Source: Paenibacillus auburnensis (GTDB lineage: Bacteria; Bacillota; Bacilli; Paenibacillales; Paenibacillaceae). From it: a stretch of 64,000 nt of DNA. Positions 36,861 through 45,939 of this stretch are shown here, in pieces (the first letter of the stretch is position 1; every line of letters begins with the position of its first letter). The notes beneath the pieces are model-generated. The model did not search any database. It was not told the origin of the DNA and saw only the letters and a program-made list of their open reading frames with translations. The stretch lies in contig NZ_CAKMMG010000002.1 in NCBI RefSeq assembly GCF_927798115.1, positions 434,001-498,000 on the forward strand, in the 5' to 3' direction. Both the position numbers and the translations under genes were made by a program.

Positions 36861-37316
36861 ATGAAAGCGCATGAATTCATGATTAGACAGGTCTATAAGG
36901 TTAAGGAATATGACACCGTGCGGACCTTTATAGAAAAATGCATCGAGCACCGGATTAGCGGCATGCCGGTTATCAACGACCGAAATGAAATTGTCGCTTA
37001 TTTAAGCGATGGGGACATTATGCGCTATATCGGCAAACATGATGACCTCATTGTCGACTCTTTTTTTCAAGTAAATGTAATCAAAGGCGATGAGGATAAA
37101 TTCGAGGAACGGACCCGGCGGCTGCTGAATCTTAATGTAATGGCCATTGCCAAAAAGAAAGTCATCACGGTTCCCTGGGACGAGGATATCGAACGGATTG
37201 CCGCCATTCTGGGCAAGAAGCAGATCAAAAAAGTACCTGTTGAACGCAACCGGGTCCTCATGGGCATTATCAGCCGGGGCGATGTCATCCGCCATTCGTT
37301 TAAATCGCTGCTATAG
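36861..37316 (+). CDS. CBS-domain pair protein
   Basis: 151 residues comprising two CBS motifs (~1-60 with VKEYDTVRTFIEKCIEHRISGMPVI, and ~90-148 with ITVPWDEDIERIAAILGKKQIKKVPV). CBS pairs bind adenine nucleotides and act as energy or ligand sensors. No output domain is attached, so it must act on a partner. GGGGG is 6 nt before the ATG. It is divergent from the MarR gene. Confidence 0.9.
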   Translation: MKAHEFMIRQVYKVKEYDTVRTFIEKCIEHRISGMPVINDRNEIVAYLSDGDIMRYIGKHDDLIVDSFFQVNVIKGDEDKFEERTRRLLNLNVMAIAKKKVITVPWDEDIERIAAILGKKQIKKVPVERNRVLMGIISRGDVIRHSFKSLL

Positions 37317-37371
37317 TTGTTGTTTTTATATAAAAATTGCGATGGTTATATTTAGCATGGCCGTGACTACA

Positions 37372-37498
37372 GAGAATGTTTGGACTTCCAGCCGCTGTTG
37401 TCTTCAGATTTCTTGATTATGTCCGCTATAAGCGGTAGAAATCTGAAGACAAAGGCGGACGCTAGCGCTCCTCCAGTTCCAAAATCCCCCTCCGCCAC
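37372..37498. repeat. Dispersed 127-bp intergenic repeat, copy C
   Basis: Same length and ends as copy A. Perfect 14-bp inverted repeat (37400-37413 with 37437-37450) around inner CCGCT-ATA-AGCGG (37423-37435). It lies between the convergent CBS and TetR genes. Confidence 0.82.
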
Positions 37499-37537
37499 TT
37501 TTGCTTTATTTGTATTTTTCTCAATTAAATCCATTAG

Positions 37538-38143
37538 CTATCTGCTCGGAAGCTCCTGCCCGCAAAGCCCGTAAAAGAACAGATGCAGCAGCTCCTCCAG
37601 AATCTGTTCCCTGTCTTCATGTTTCCCCACCGCATCCAGCATCTCCCCGGAACTCTTCATATACACCTGAATCAGCAGCAGCACAGCCTCCACCGACACC
37701 TTACCTGAAATTTCACCATGCGCCTTGCCGTCCTCCACCATTTTAACCATCAGCGGAACGATTCTTTTGTCATACTGCTCCTGAATGTAGGCAGACATCT
37801 GCGGATCATCCACCATCAGCTCCTTGATCACAGCCGGGGCCAGTCCGCGGTACGTCTCCTTCTCCTTGAAAACCATGTAGCCGATCAGCTCCTTCAGCGA
37901 TTGCTGCTTAAGCATTTCCGCCTCAAATTCCGTAATCGAGCGCTGTACAAAATCCTTGAACGATTCCTTGATCAGCTCCTCCTTACTGCCGAAGTAATTA
38001 TAAATCGTCACCTGCGACACCCCGGCTGTCTTGGCAATGTCGGCAATCCGCAGCCGCTTCGGTTCCCAGGTCTGCAGCATGTCCATGGTTGTCTTCATAA
38101 TTTGCCCCTTGATCATTGCCCTTCTCTTCTCAAAGCCGTTCAT
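37538..38143 (-). CDS. TetR family transcriptional regulator
   Basis: 201 residues. The N-terminal TetR helix-turn-helix (LRIADIAKTAGVSQVTIYNYFGSKEELIKESF) is followed by a ligand/dimer domain of helices. GGGTG lies before ATG 38143. It is divergent from the ABC exporter genes 163 bp away, which is the usual layout for a drug- or lipid-responsive repressor of an exporter. No clear palindrome was defined in the gap. Confidence 0.9.
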   Translation of the reverse strand: MNGFEKRRAMIKGQIMKTTMDMLQTWEPKRLRIADIAKTAGVSQVTIYNYFGSKEELIKESFKDFVQRSITEFEAEMLKQQSLKELIGYMVFKEKETYRGLAPAVIKELMVDDPQMSAYIQEQYDKRIVPLMVKMVEDGKAHGEISGKVSVEAVLLLIQVYMKSSGEMLDAVGKHEDREQILEELLHLFFYGLCGQELPSR

Positions 38144-38223
38144 ATTCTTCACCCTAACTTGACGGTCTAGTGTACTGCTACGAAAATAATGAAATATACT
38201 ATATATACGAGTTCATAATTATA

Positions 38224-38252
38224 TTGACTTCGAATAATCCCGGGACTATTAT
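38224..38252 (+). promoter_or_regulatory. Promoter of the ABC exporter operon
   Basis: TTGACT, 17-nt spacer, TATTAT (38247-38252). CCCGGG in the spacer could form part of a repressor site. Confidence 0.65.
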
Positions 38253-38305
38253 AACATATGAAATATACAACCAATAATATTTCATTATTCGCACGGGGGT
38301 GCAGC

Positions 38306-39193
38306 ATGCTGAAGGTAGAGGGTTTAACCAAACGGTTTTCAAACGGCCGGGGGATCGAAGATGTATCATTTACAGTAGCGAGGGGCGAGGTGTTCGGTTT
38401 CCTGGGGCCCAACGGGGCGGGAAAATCGACCACCATCCGGCATATTATGGGGTTCATGAAGCCGGACCGGGGCTCGGTCACGATTAACGGGCTGGATGCC
38501 TGGAGCGGCCAGGGAACCGTGCAGAAGCACACCGGATACCTCCCAGGGGAGATTAACTTCATTGACGGCATGACCGGCAAGGGCTTTCTTGATTTTATGG
38601 CCTCCATGCAGGGTGTGAAGGATTCTGCTAAACGTGATGCGCTAATTGACCGGCTGCAGTTTGATGCCGCCACTCCAATTCGCAAAATGTCAAAGGGCAT
38701 GAAGCAGAAGGTCGGCATTGTAGCCGCGTTCATGCACAGCCCCGACGTGATCATTCTGGATGAACCTACCTCAGGCCTGGACCCGCTGATGCAGAAGATC
38801 TTCATTGAACTCGTGCTGGAGGAAAAAGCCGCAGGCACCACCTTCCTGATGTCGTCCCACAGCTTTCAGGAGATCGAACGTACCTGTGACCGGGCAGCCA
38901 TTATCAAAGACGGGAAGATTATCGCAATCAACAATATTCATGAGCTTCAATCGATGCAGCGCAAGCTGTTTGAGATTATATTCGAGACTGCTGAGGAAGC
39001 CGAGCGCTTCACCGCCTCCGGCCTGCAGGTAGTCAGCCGCGAAGGAAACCTGGTGCGGATTGCGATACAGGGCAACTACAATGAGTTCACCCGGGAGATC
39101 GCAGGTTACCGGATCCGAAGTCTGGATGTAACGACACAGAACCTGGAGGATATCTTCATGAATTATTATGACCGCGGGGGTGCTGTGAAGTGA
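38306..39193 (+). CDS. ABC exporter ATP-binding protein
   Basis: 295 residues. Walker A GPNGAGKST, signature-like RKMSKGMKQK (LSGG replaced by MSKG, usual in this BcrA-like group), Walker B VIILDEPTSGLDP, and switch His in SSHSFQEIE. The C-terminal ~70 residues form the accessory domain of ABC-2 exporters. GGGGG is 7 nt before ATG 38306. It is translationally coupled to the permease by a GTGA overlap. The substrate may be an antibiotic or lipid; unknown. Confidence 0.93.
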   Translation: MLKVEGLTKRFSNGRGIEDVSFTVARGEVFGFLGPNGAGKSTTIRHIMGFMKPDRGSVTINGLDAWSGQGTVQKHTGYLPGEINFIDGMTGKGFLDFMASMQGVKDSAKRDALIDRLQFDAATPIRKMSKGMKQKVGIVAAFMHSPDVIILDEPTSGLDPLMQKIFIELVLEEKAAGTTFLMSSHSFQEIERTCDRAAIIKDGKIIAINNIHELQSMQRKLFEIIFETAEEAERFTASGLQVVSREGNLVRIAIQGNYNEFTREIAGYRIRSLDVTTQNLEDIFMNYYDRGGAVK

Positions 39194-40002
39194 ATCTTCC
39201 ACTCTATAAAGAAATGATGCGGGTCAATCTGAAGGGGATAATGAATTATGCCTTTGGCTCCGCCTTCTATATTGTATTTATGATCTGGCTGTATCCGGGA
39301 CTGGCGGACAATACGCAAGCACTTAACGATCTGGTCAAAGCCATGCCCGAGGGGGTTGGCAATGCCTTTGGACTGAATAATGGTTTCTCCAGTGCAGAGG
39401 GCTTTATTTCCGGAGAGTATTACGGACTCATTCTGGTGCTGATCCTTTCCATTGTCTGCGTGCAAATGTCTACACAGCTGATCGCCCGCCTGGTCGACCG
39501 CGGCTCGATGGCCTATCTGCTGGCCACGCCGACCACACGCCGCAAGGTCGCTTTTACGCAGGCGCTCGTGCTGGTTACCTCACTGTTCATTATTATGGCT
39601 GTAACTACGCTGGCCGGGTTCGCCGGCAAGGTCTGGTTTCTTGACAGTGAATATGAATTCGGTATGGCCCGGTTCAGCCAGTTGAACACCGCCGCCTTCC
39701 TGCTGTTCTTTGCCATTGGCGGCCTTTCCTTTTTGGTCTCCTGTGTCTGCAATGACGAGAAAAAAGCGCTCGGGATCTCCGGAGGCATCACCTTCGCCTT
39801 CTTCACGATCGATATCCTTGCCAAAATCACCGATAAGCTCGATGTACTGCGCTACTTCACGCTGTTCAGCTTCTACCGCCCCGGCGAGATCGTGCAGGGC
39901 ACAGCGGATATCGGCTGGATTTCCTTCTGGCTGCTGCTGACCGGGCTGCTGTGCTTCTCCGCAGGCATTCAGATTTTCCGACGGCGCGATTTGCCGCTGT
40001 AA
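39190..40002 (+). CDS. ABC-2 type exporter permease
   Basis: 270 residues with six predicted membrane helices (AFYIVFMIWLYPGL; YYGLILVLILSIVCVQM; LVLVTSLFIIMAVTTLAGF and others). It starts with GTG at 39190 overlapping the ATPase stop; GGGGG is 9 nt upstream. Together with the ATPase it forms an export pump that the divergent TetR regulator probably controls. Confidence 0.9.
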   Translation: MNLPLYKEMMRVNLKGIMNYAFGSAFYIVFMIWLYPGLADNTQALNDLVKAMPEGVGNAFGLNNGFSSAEGFISGEYYGLILVLILSIVCVQMSTQLIARLVDRGSMAYLLATPTTRRKVAFTQALVLVTSLFIIMAVTTLAGFAGKVWFLDSEYEFGMARFSQLNTAAFLLFFAIGGLSFLVSCVCNDEKKALGISGGITFAFFTIDILAKITDKLDVLRYFTLFSFYRPGEIVQGTADIGWISFWLLLTGLLCFSAGIQIFRRRDLPL

Positions 40003-40017
40003 TTTCATTCCTACACA

Positions 40018-40066
40018 AAGAAGCCTGTTTGAAGCCGGGGGCTACCCGGAATTCAAACAGGCTTCT
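40018..40066. terminator. Hairpin between convergent genes
   Basis: GAAGCCTGTTTGAA-N-CCGGG / CCCGG-AATTCAAACAGGCTTC, a long stem between the exporter permease and the SLH protein gene. Tails are only mildly T-rich. Confidence 0.7.
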
Positions 40067-40083
40067 GCTGTTATTGCTTGTGC

Positions 40084-43000
40084 TTAGTCGGCGATAACTT
40101 CCTTACCGTTCTGCACAGTGTATTTGTGGTTCAGGCTGGCTTCTTCGATATCGGCAAATGCCCAGTGGGTAACCGGAACATCAGAGAAGCTGGAGCGGGT
40201 CACGCCGCTAAGTGGACCTCTGCCGAACAGGCGGTTAATCACAGTAACCGCTTCTGCACGGCTCAGCGACTTGGCCGGAGCAAAGCTGCCGTCCGCGAAG
40301 CCTGTCATTATTCCCGCTGCTTTTACTGCATCGATAGCTCCTGCCGCCCAATGCTTATTCACATCGGAAATTGCTGATACCGCTGCGCTGCTGTCATCAA
40401 AGGATAATTGCTTCAGCCGTGCGCTCAGTATTGCCATCTCCGCACGGGTTACCGCACGTTCGGGATTGAAGCTGCCGTCTGGATCACCCTTCATCAGGCC
40501 GGCTGCGGTAACTTTGGCAATATCAGCAGTTGCCCAGTGGCTCGCGTTAACATCAGCAAAGCCTGTTATTGATGTTGAAGCCACATTGCCCAAATTGCGG
40601 GCAAGCAGCGCTGCAAGCTCAGCCCGTGTCAGTGCACGGCTTGGCTTGAAGGTACCATCCCCATAGCCCTTGATATAAGCAGCATGGGAATAGACTGCTT
40701 CTGTTACTGTAACTGTTCCTGTATCTTTAGGGACAACTACAGGTACAGCAGGAGTAGCAGGACCAGTGACGATACTTCCAGGAAGGGAGGAACTGGTCTC
40801 TACAATGCTAAAGCTGCTGAATTTGGAGATGTCAAACGAGATGCCAAACGGTTCGTTCTTATCGTTGTAAACGACAGTGCCTTTGGACAGCTCGATGGTA
40901 CCGTCGCTGTGTACAATATATACAGCAAGACTACTGGCATTCATGGTCCTTACATCCACACCGTTTTTGGCAAATGGAAGCATCAGCTGTGTATTGTAGC
41001 CGGTATAATTAGTCTCAATATCAAGCGGCGGGCTGAGCGCCTTCAGGTTCTGGCTATTATAGGACGAAGGAACCTGGTTCTTCGAGTCTTCTGCATTGCG
41101 GGCAGGCACGATCCGGAAATACAGATCCAGATTGTCAGCCATCATGGACTGCAGAGTAGCTGCATCCAGGGAAATGGTCGAATAATCACTCTGGATATTC
41201 ATGTTGAAGCTATTCGCACCAAGTAGTGCAAGCGTTGTTGCCGGAATTTCAACTGCGATTTCGTTAGCAGCATCGCCCGGCAACTCATCAATGTAGATCG
41301 TAGATGAATTGTTGTAGCCAGGCACGGAAGCCGTGATAATCTCCTGTGCCTTAGCGGAATCAAACACAACCTTGTCAATCTTCGAGGTGGTACCGTCTGC
41401 GGCGGTAACGTTGATTCGTTTGACCGGTACAAGTGCTGTGTTGTCCGACTGATTCTTCACTTGGACATTACGGATATTGCTCGTGTCCTCGACCTTGATT
41501 GCTCCGCTGGCTGTTACAACAACCAGGAAGGTACGGGTCTTCTCTTCACCGCCGCGGCTGACCGTCGCACTGAGAATCACTGCCTCATCCTGGGCACTGC
41601 GGTGTACAACGGCATTGATGCTGCCGTCCGTTGCTGCCGGAATCTCAATAACCTGCGGCTTACTGGAAGTCCAGCTGACCTGTGTACCATAGCCTCCATT
41701 GGTTGGAAGGGACAGCGAAGTCAGAACATTCTCCCAGGTTTCGCCTTCAGCGTAGCCGATTTGAATTGTCTTGGAGGCTTCATTTACAGCGTCCGCATCG
41801 TTGATTGTTACGATTACACGTGTTGGTTTACTTTCTGTTTTCAGCTTTTCAGTCAGAGTTACATCCAGAGTATCTCCTTCAGTAAGCGCTATTCCTGTAA
41901 TGGTCAGTGGCCCAACCACTGTCCCGGTATTGGTTGCGCTGGCAAGCAGCTTGCCTTCCTTGCTGTAGATGGATACGACAGCTCCGGCTGGCACCTGATT
42001 CACAGTGAACTTGCCTTGTGCAGCACTGATTACAATGTTGCCTGCCTGTGGCTGAGCAGACTGCTCATAGACAGCGGCAGCTTCTACCTTGGCACTTTGT
42101 GCTTTATTCGTTTCCGTGAAGCTGACCTTCACAATCTGCCCCAGCTCTAGACCGTTCACTTCAAAATGGAATTCGGCTGGAGCTCCGGTATCATTGAAGC
42201 TTGTACCCAGCAGCGTAGTGCCATCCTGCGCATAGACCGAAACCGTAACACTTGCTGGAACGTTGCTTACTGTAACAACACCAGTTGTAGCATTAGCGCT
42301 CAAATTTTCGGCAGCAGGCGCCTGAGTAGGCTCGTAGGCTGCTGGAATCTCCGTGAGCGGGCTTGGATCCTTGCCAAGCTCCCATGTGCCGACCTTTAGA
42401 ATCTGACCATCAGTTAGTCCGGCAGCTATGGCAATTGTCAATTCAGCCGGGCTTCCGCTCTCATTCACTGCAGATCCCAGTACACTAATTCCGTCTTCGC
42501 CGTATACTGCAACTGTAGCGCTTGCCGGAACATTCTTCACAGTGACAGTAGATGAAGTTGCATTGGCGGTAACATCCACCGCTGCGGGTGCACTTGTTAC
42601 TTCATTATGCGCAGTAATGTCCGTCAGCGGACTTTCCGACAATTCCGGCTCAGTAAGGCTGACTTTAACGACATCCTCAGCTGTTAACCCTACAGGAATT
42701 GCTACTTTCACTTCCCCTGCTGTTCCCGTTTCATTCGTAGCCGTTCCCAACACTGTAACGCCATCGGCTGCATAGACAGTAACCTCGGCACCGGCTGGTA
42801 CCTTCTTCACAGTCACAGTGTCCGTTGTAGCATTGGCTGTTACATCCTCTGCCTGTGGTGCGGAGCTTCCAGCCGCTGCTTCGCTGATCCCGCTCAGCAA
42901 AACTACCCGGTCAGGTTCGCCTTCTACTTTCAGCGTCAGTGCTCCGTTAGAGGTGCCTGCTCCCTGCGGGGAGTACTGGACTTCAATAATTCCGCTCTCC

Positions 43001-44250
43001 CCTGGAGCAAGCTCGGGAGGAACCGTATTGTCTGTGATTTTAAAATCACCGTTAATCAGCACTTCACCAATCTTGAGCGGAGCATCCGAGGTATTGGTTA
43101 CGGTAACGGATACTTTCTTCTGCGTTGGATAGTTGAAGTACAGATTTGTGTTGGACAGATACAATTTGTATCCGCTCAGCAGCCCCTGATATACTTTCAA
43201 ATAAATTTTTCCACTTTGTTCATACAGGTACAGAATATCACCGTTTGTGGTGTTAATTGCCGCATTGGCAATGCTTGTGGCAGCGACTTCAACAGGTGAG
43301 GACAGGTTTGCACCCAGATCCTGGCTGACGCTGAAGAACACGGAGGAGCCGTTGCTAAATCCGGTCACGACATTGCCGTAGCTGTCCGCACTCAGCGAAC
43401 GTCCCTGCGAGTTCATATTATTTCCGCCCACTAGATCAGTCACGGTTCCGTCCCCGATATTCATGCGGACCATATTGGTACCAGAACCCGCTACAAACAG
43501 ATACTGGCCCTTGCTGCCGGCGGATAATGCCCCAACAGAATAGAATACACTTTTTCCCGGAATTACTGGGGATTCAAAGCTTTGCCCATGATTTTTGCTT
43601 ACATAATATTTCAGATCGGGTTTATCCTTCTGAACAATCAGATACCCGGTCTGCGGATCAACGTGAAGATCGGTAAACACATAGGATTCATTAAAATCAT
43701 AACTATTGAATGTTGTACCTTCATTGCTGCTGTAATAAAGAGTGCGGCCTGAAGGGTCCGTTACATAAACATAGCTTCCATCCACGGCCATATGTGCAGA
43801 AGTACCGGGAAATGCGCCAACCGTGATCGGAGTGCTGAAGGTTTTACCGCCATCGGTGCTTTTAACCAGCACACCAGAACCTTCATTTATGCCTACTACA
43901 TATACCGTTCCTGAAGAGGATACGGCGATTTCCGGCTCAAAGCTGCCTGTGGCAGCCAGAACGCTGGGCTGGAACGTCTTGCCGTTGTCTGTGCTCTTGG
44001 CAACACGGATTTCCGTACCGCCGTTATACACGGTATAGATTGATCCGTCCGGCGAAACCGCCAGATTTCTTGAGGTGTTGCCTGGAGCTATCGTCCAGTC
44101 AAAATTACTGGTATCACTGACCAGAACCTCACCGTACGCACTCGAGTCCGACTGTGCGCTGACTATTCCGGCACCTGCGAAAGAGCCAAGACTCAGGCTG
44201 ACGGTTGTGACAAGTGATAAGACCGCTGAAAAAAGACGCTTTTTCTTCAT
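40084..44250 (-). CDS. Large SLH-anchored surface protein with beta-propeller and tandem Ig-like repeats
   Basis: 1388 residues. Signal peptide ~1-33; a BNR/sialidase-like propeller (~35-355) with Asp-box repeats (STDNGKTF, STDGGKTF, SSNEGTTF); an immunoglobulin-like domain (~360-450); four tandem ~85-residue domains (~457-815) each holding a core like VTVKNVPASATVAVYGEDG; a bacterial Ig-like module (~820-920, GYGTQVSWTSSKPQVIEI); a further beta-rich domain; and three SLH domains (~1187-1388). ATG 44250 is 9 nt after AGGAGG. Wall-bound; adhesion or polymer binding is likely but no enzyme signature is complete. The gene stands alone. Confidence 0.87.
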   Translation of the reverse strand: MKKKRLFSAVLSLVTTVSLSLGSFAGAGIVSAQSDSSAYGEVLVSDTSNFDWTIAPGNTSRNLAVSPDGSIYTVYNGGTEIRVAKSTDNGKTFQPSVLAATGSFEPEIAVSSSGTVYVVGINEGSGVLVKSTDGGKTFSTPITVGAFPGTSAHMAVDGSYVYVTDPSGRTLYYSSNEGTTFNSYDFNESYVFTDLHVDPQTGYLIVQKDKPDLKYYVSKNHGQSFESPVIPGKSVFYSVGALSAGSKGQYLFVAGSGTNMVRMNIGDGTVTDLVGGNNMNSQGRSLSADSYGNVVTGFSNGSSVFFSVSQDLGANLSSPVEVAATSIANAAINTTNGDILYLYEQSGKIYLKVYQGLLSGYKLYLSNTNLYFNYPTQKKVSVTVTNTSDAPLKIGEVLINGDFKITDNTVPPELAPGESGIIEVQYSPQGAGTSNGALTLKVEGEPDRVVLLSGISEAAAGSSAPQAEDVTANATTDTVTVKKVPAGAEVTVYAADGVTVLGTATNETGTAGEVKVAIPVGLTAEDVVKVSLTEPELSESPLTDITAHNEVTSAPAAVDVTANATSSTVTVKNVPASATVAVYGEDGISVLGSAVNESGSPAELTIAIAAGLTDGQILKVGTWELGKDPSPLTEIPAAYEPTQAPAAENLSANATTGVVTVSNVPASVTVSVYAQDGTTLLGTSFNDTGAPAEFHFEVNGLELGQIVKVSFTETNKAQSAKVEAAAVYEQSAQPQAGNIVISAAQGKFTVNQVPAGAVVSIYSKEGKLLASATNTGTVVGPLTITGIALTEGDTLDVTLTEKLKTESKPTRVIVTINDADAVNEASKTIQIGYAEGETWENVLTSLSLPTNGGYGTQVSWTSSKPQVIEIPAATDGSINAVVHRSAQDEAVILSATVSRGGEEKTRTFLVVVTASGAIKVEDTSNIRNVQVKNQSDNTALVPVKRINVTAADGTTSKIDKVVFDSAKAQEIITASVPGYNNSSTIYIDELPGDAANEIAVEIPATTLALLGANSFNMNIQSDYSTISLDAATLQSMMADNLDLYFRIVPARNAEDSKNQVPSSYNSQNLKALSPPLDIETNYTGYNTQLMLPFAKNGVDVRTMNASSLAVYIVHSDGTIELSKGTVVYNDKNEPFGISFDISKFSSFSIVETSSSLPGSIVTGPATPAVPVVVPKDTGTVTVTEAVYSHAAYIKGYGDGTFKPSRALTRAELAALLARNLGNVASTSITGFADVNASHWATADIAKVTAAGLMKGDPDGSFNPERAVTRAEMAILSARLKQLSFDDSSAAVSAISDVNKHWAAGAIDAVKAAGIMTGFADGSFAPAKSLSRAEAVTVINRLFGRGPLSGVTRSSFSDVPVTHWAFADIEEASLNHKYTVQNGKEVIAD

Positions 44251-44398
44251 CCTACTTTTCCTCCTGATCAATTAATACTAATTACCTATCTTTATGCCTG
44301 AAAATCATAATAACAGGTAGCTCTAAACAATCTCTTAACAAATCTCGACAAATTGTTATGTAATAGGTCCTATTTCGACAAAAAATAGCTAAACAATA

Positions 44399-44446
44399 AG
44401 AGCCGTCCGACATAGTCATAAAATGACTGCACGGTACGGCCCTTAA
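44399..44446 (-). terminator. Terminator of the oxidoreductase gene
   Basis: Minus-strand GGGCCGT-A-CCG...GTCAT-TTT-ATGAC...CGG-A-CGGCTCT with TTATTGTTT after it. Confidence 0.75.
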
Positions 44447-44511
44447 TATTTAGAGTATGAATGACTTAGGTTCATTCGCAGGTGGAAGCTTTAGTTGCGA
44501 CAGCTTCAATT

Positions 44512-45798
44512 CTACAGCTTAATCAGCTGGTCAACCTTCACCGGCAGGCCGGTCGCGATCGAACGGTTGGCGGCGATGCCGGTCATAATCGACCAAGCAC
44601 CGTCAATATGGGAAGCAGCCCGGTGGAAACGGTCATCTGCCGGGCGCTCAAAAATATCCCGCAGCATCACAGGATCACCGCCTCCATGTCCGCCGGCGCC
44701 TTCTTCAATCTCCACCTCATACGGCGCAGCAAACTGCGGATACACCGTAATCTGTTTGTCTTTTACCGCACCCTCCTGCTCCTTGCCGCCCCCGGCATTG
44801 ACATAGGACTGCTCTATGACCTTTACTTCCATACGTCCCTTGGTGCCGTTAAACACAACATTAAAGCCCTCCCAAGGCAGATAAGCATTGAGTGAATAGT
44901 TCATAATTGCTTTGTTCTTGTATTTGACCATGACGCCCATCGTGTCCTCGATGCTGATATTGTCCCCGAATACGCTCTGGTCGCGTAAGTATCCGTCCTC
45001 ATGCTCGGTGTCCAGATACATCCGCTTCAACTGCTCATTATCCTTCAGATGCAGCGCAAACGGATCATTCTCTGCCGCAGCACTTCCGTGTACACGCTGA
45101 TAAAATTCAGTAACACCGCGCATCTCGGCATTCTCCCGGCCGTAAAAGCGTAAATCCCCCATCGCAAAAACCGTGTCCGGCTGCGAGCCCAGCCAGAAAT
45201 TCATCAGGTCAAAGTGATGCGTCGATTTGTGGACGAGCAGCCCCCCGCTGTTGCGCTTATCCCGGTGCCATCTGCGGAAATAGTCTGCCCCGTGCTGCGT
45301 ATTGAGCAGCCATTCGAAGTTGACGGAGAGCACCTCGCCGATCGCCCCCTCCATCAGGAGCTCGCGGATTTTGGTGTTGTGCGGTGCATAGCGGTAGTTG
45401 AAGGTCACCCGCAGCTTCTTCCCGGTGCGCTCTACGGCATCAAGAATCTCCTTACACTTCTCTTCGTCTGTAGTCATCGGCTTCTCGGAGATCACGTCGC
45501 AGCCCAGCTCCATCGCCCGGATAATATAGCGGTGATGCGTACGGTCAATACTGGTGACGATGACCGTATCCGGCTGGGTCTCAGCGATCATAGTGTCAAA
45601 CTCATGCGCCTTGTAGACCGGAACCGCATGATAGCCGTATTTCTCTTCCAGCAGCGTATTGGCATAGGCCATTCTCGCACCGTTGACATCGCAGAAGCCG
45701 ACGATCTCCGAGGTTTCAAGATAATGGCGTGTAATCTCTCCATAAAAAAACTCGGCACGGCCGCCGGTGCCGACAAATGCATATTTACGCTTGCTCAT
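44512..45798 (-). CDS. Gfo/Idh/MocA family oxidoreductase
   Basis: 428 residues: an N-terminal Rossmann fold (YAFVGTGGRAEFF, EIVGFCDVNGARM) and the C-terminal MocA domain, with EKPMTTDEEKC carrying the conserved Lys-Pro of the active site. It probably uses NAD(P) to oxidise or reduce a sugar or inositol-like compound. GGAG is 8 nt before ATG 45798, which removes a 37-codon upstream extension that lacks a site. It is divergent from an AraC regulator, with a cre-like box between them. Confidence 0.9.
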   Translation of the reverse strand: MSKRKYAFVGTGGRAEFFYGEITRHYLETSEIVGFCDVNGARMAYANTLLEEKYGYHAVPVYKAHEFDTMIAETQPDTVIVTSIDRTHHRYIIRAMELGCDVISEKPMTTDEEKCKEILDAVERTGKKLRVTFNYRYAPHNTKIRELLMEGAIGEVLSVNFEWLLNTQHGADYFRRWHRDKRNSGGLLVHKSTHHFDLMNFWLGSQPDTVFAMGDLRFYGRENAEMRGVTEFYQRVHGSAAAENDPFALHLKDNEQLKRMYLDTEHEDGYLRDQSVFGDNISIEDTMGVMVKYKNKAIMNYSLNAYLPWEGFNVVFNGTKGRMEVKVIEQSYVNAGGGKEQEGAVKDKQITVYPQFAAPYEVEIEEGAGGHGGGDPVMLRDIFERPADDRFHRAASHIDGAWSIMTGIAANRSIATGLPVKVDQLIKL

Positions 45799-45824
45799 TT
45801 CAATCACTCCATCGCTTATTGTTT

Positions 45825-45838
45825 TGAATGCGTTTACT
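45825..45838. promoter_or_regulatory. Possible cre box between the oxidoreductase and AraC genes
   Basis: TGAATGCGTTTACT matches 13 of 14 cre positions and lies 27 bp before the oxidoreductase start. A catabolite-repressed sugar locus would fit. Confidence 0.5.
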
Positions 45839-45939
45839 AGGTATATTGTATAGTATAAAATACATCCTTTTCTAAACGATTTTTGCTGAAAACAAGCCGA
45901 ATTATGCATATATTATCCTAACTGAAGGAGCGAAAGAGT

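Noticed and set aside
38167..38841. 224-codon minus-strand ORF over the exporter ATPase
   Set aside because: Antisense to an intact ABC ATPase and covers its promoter.
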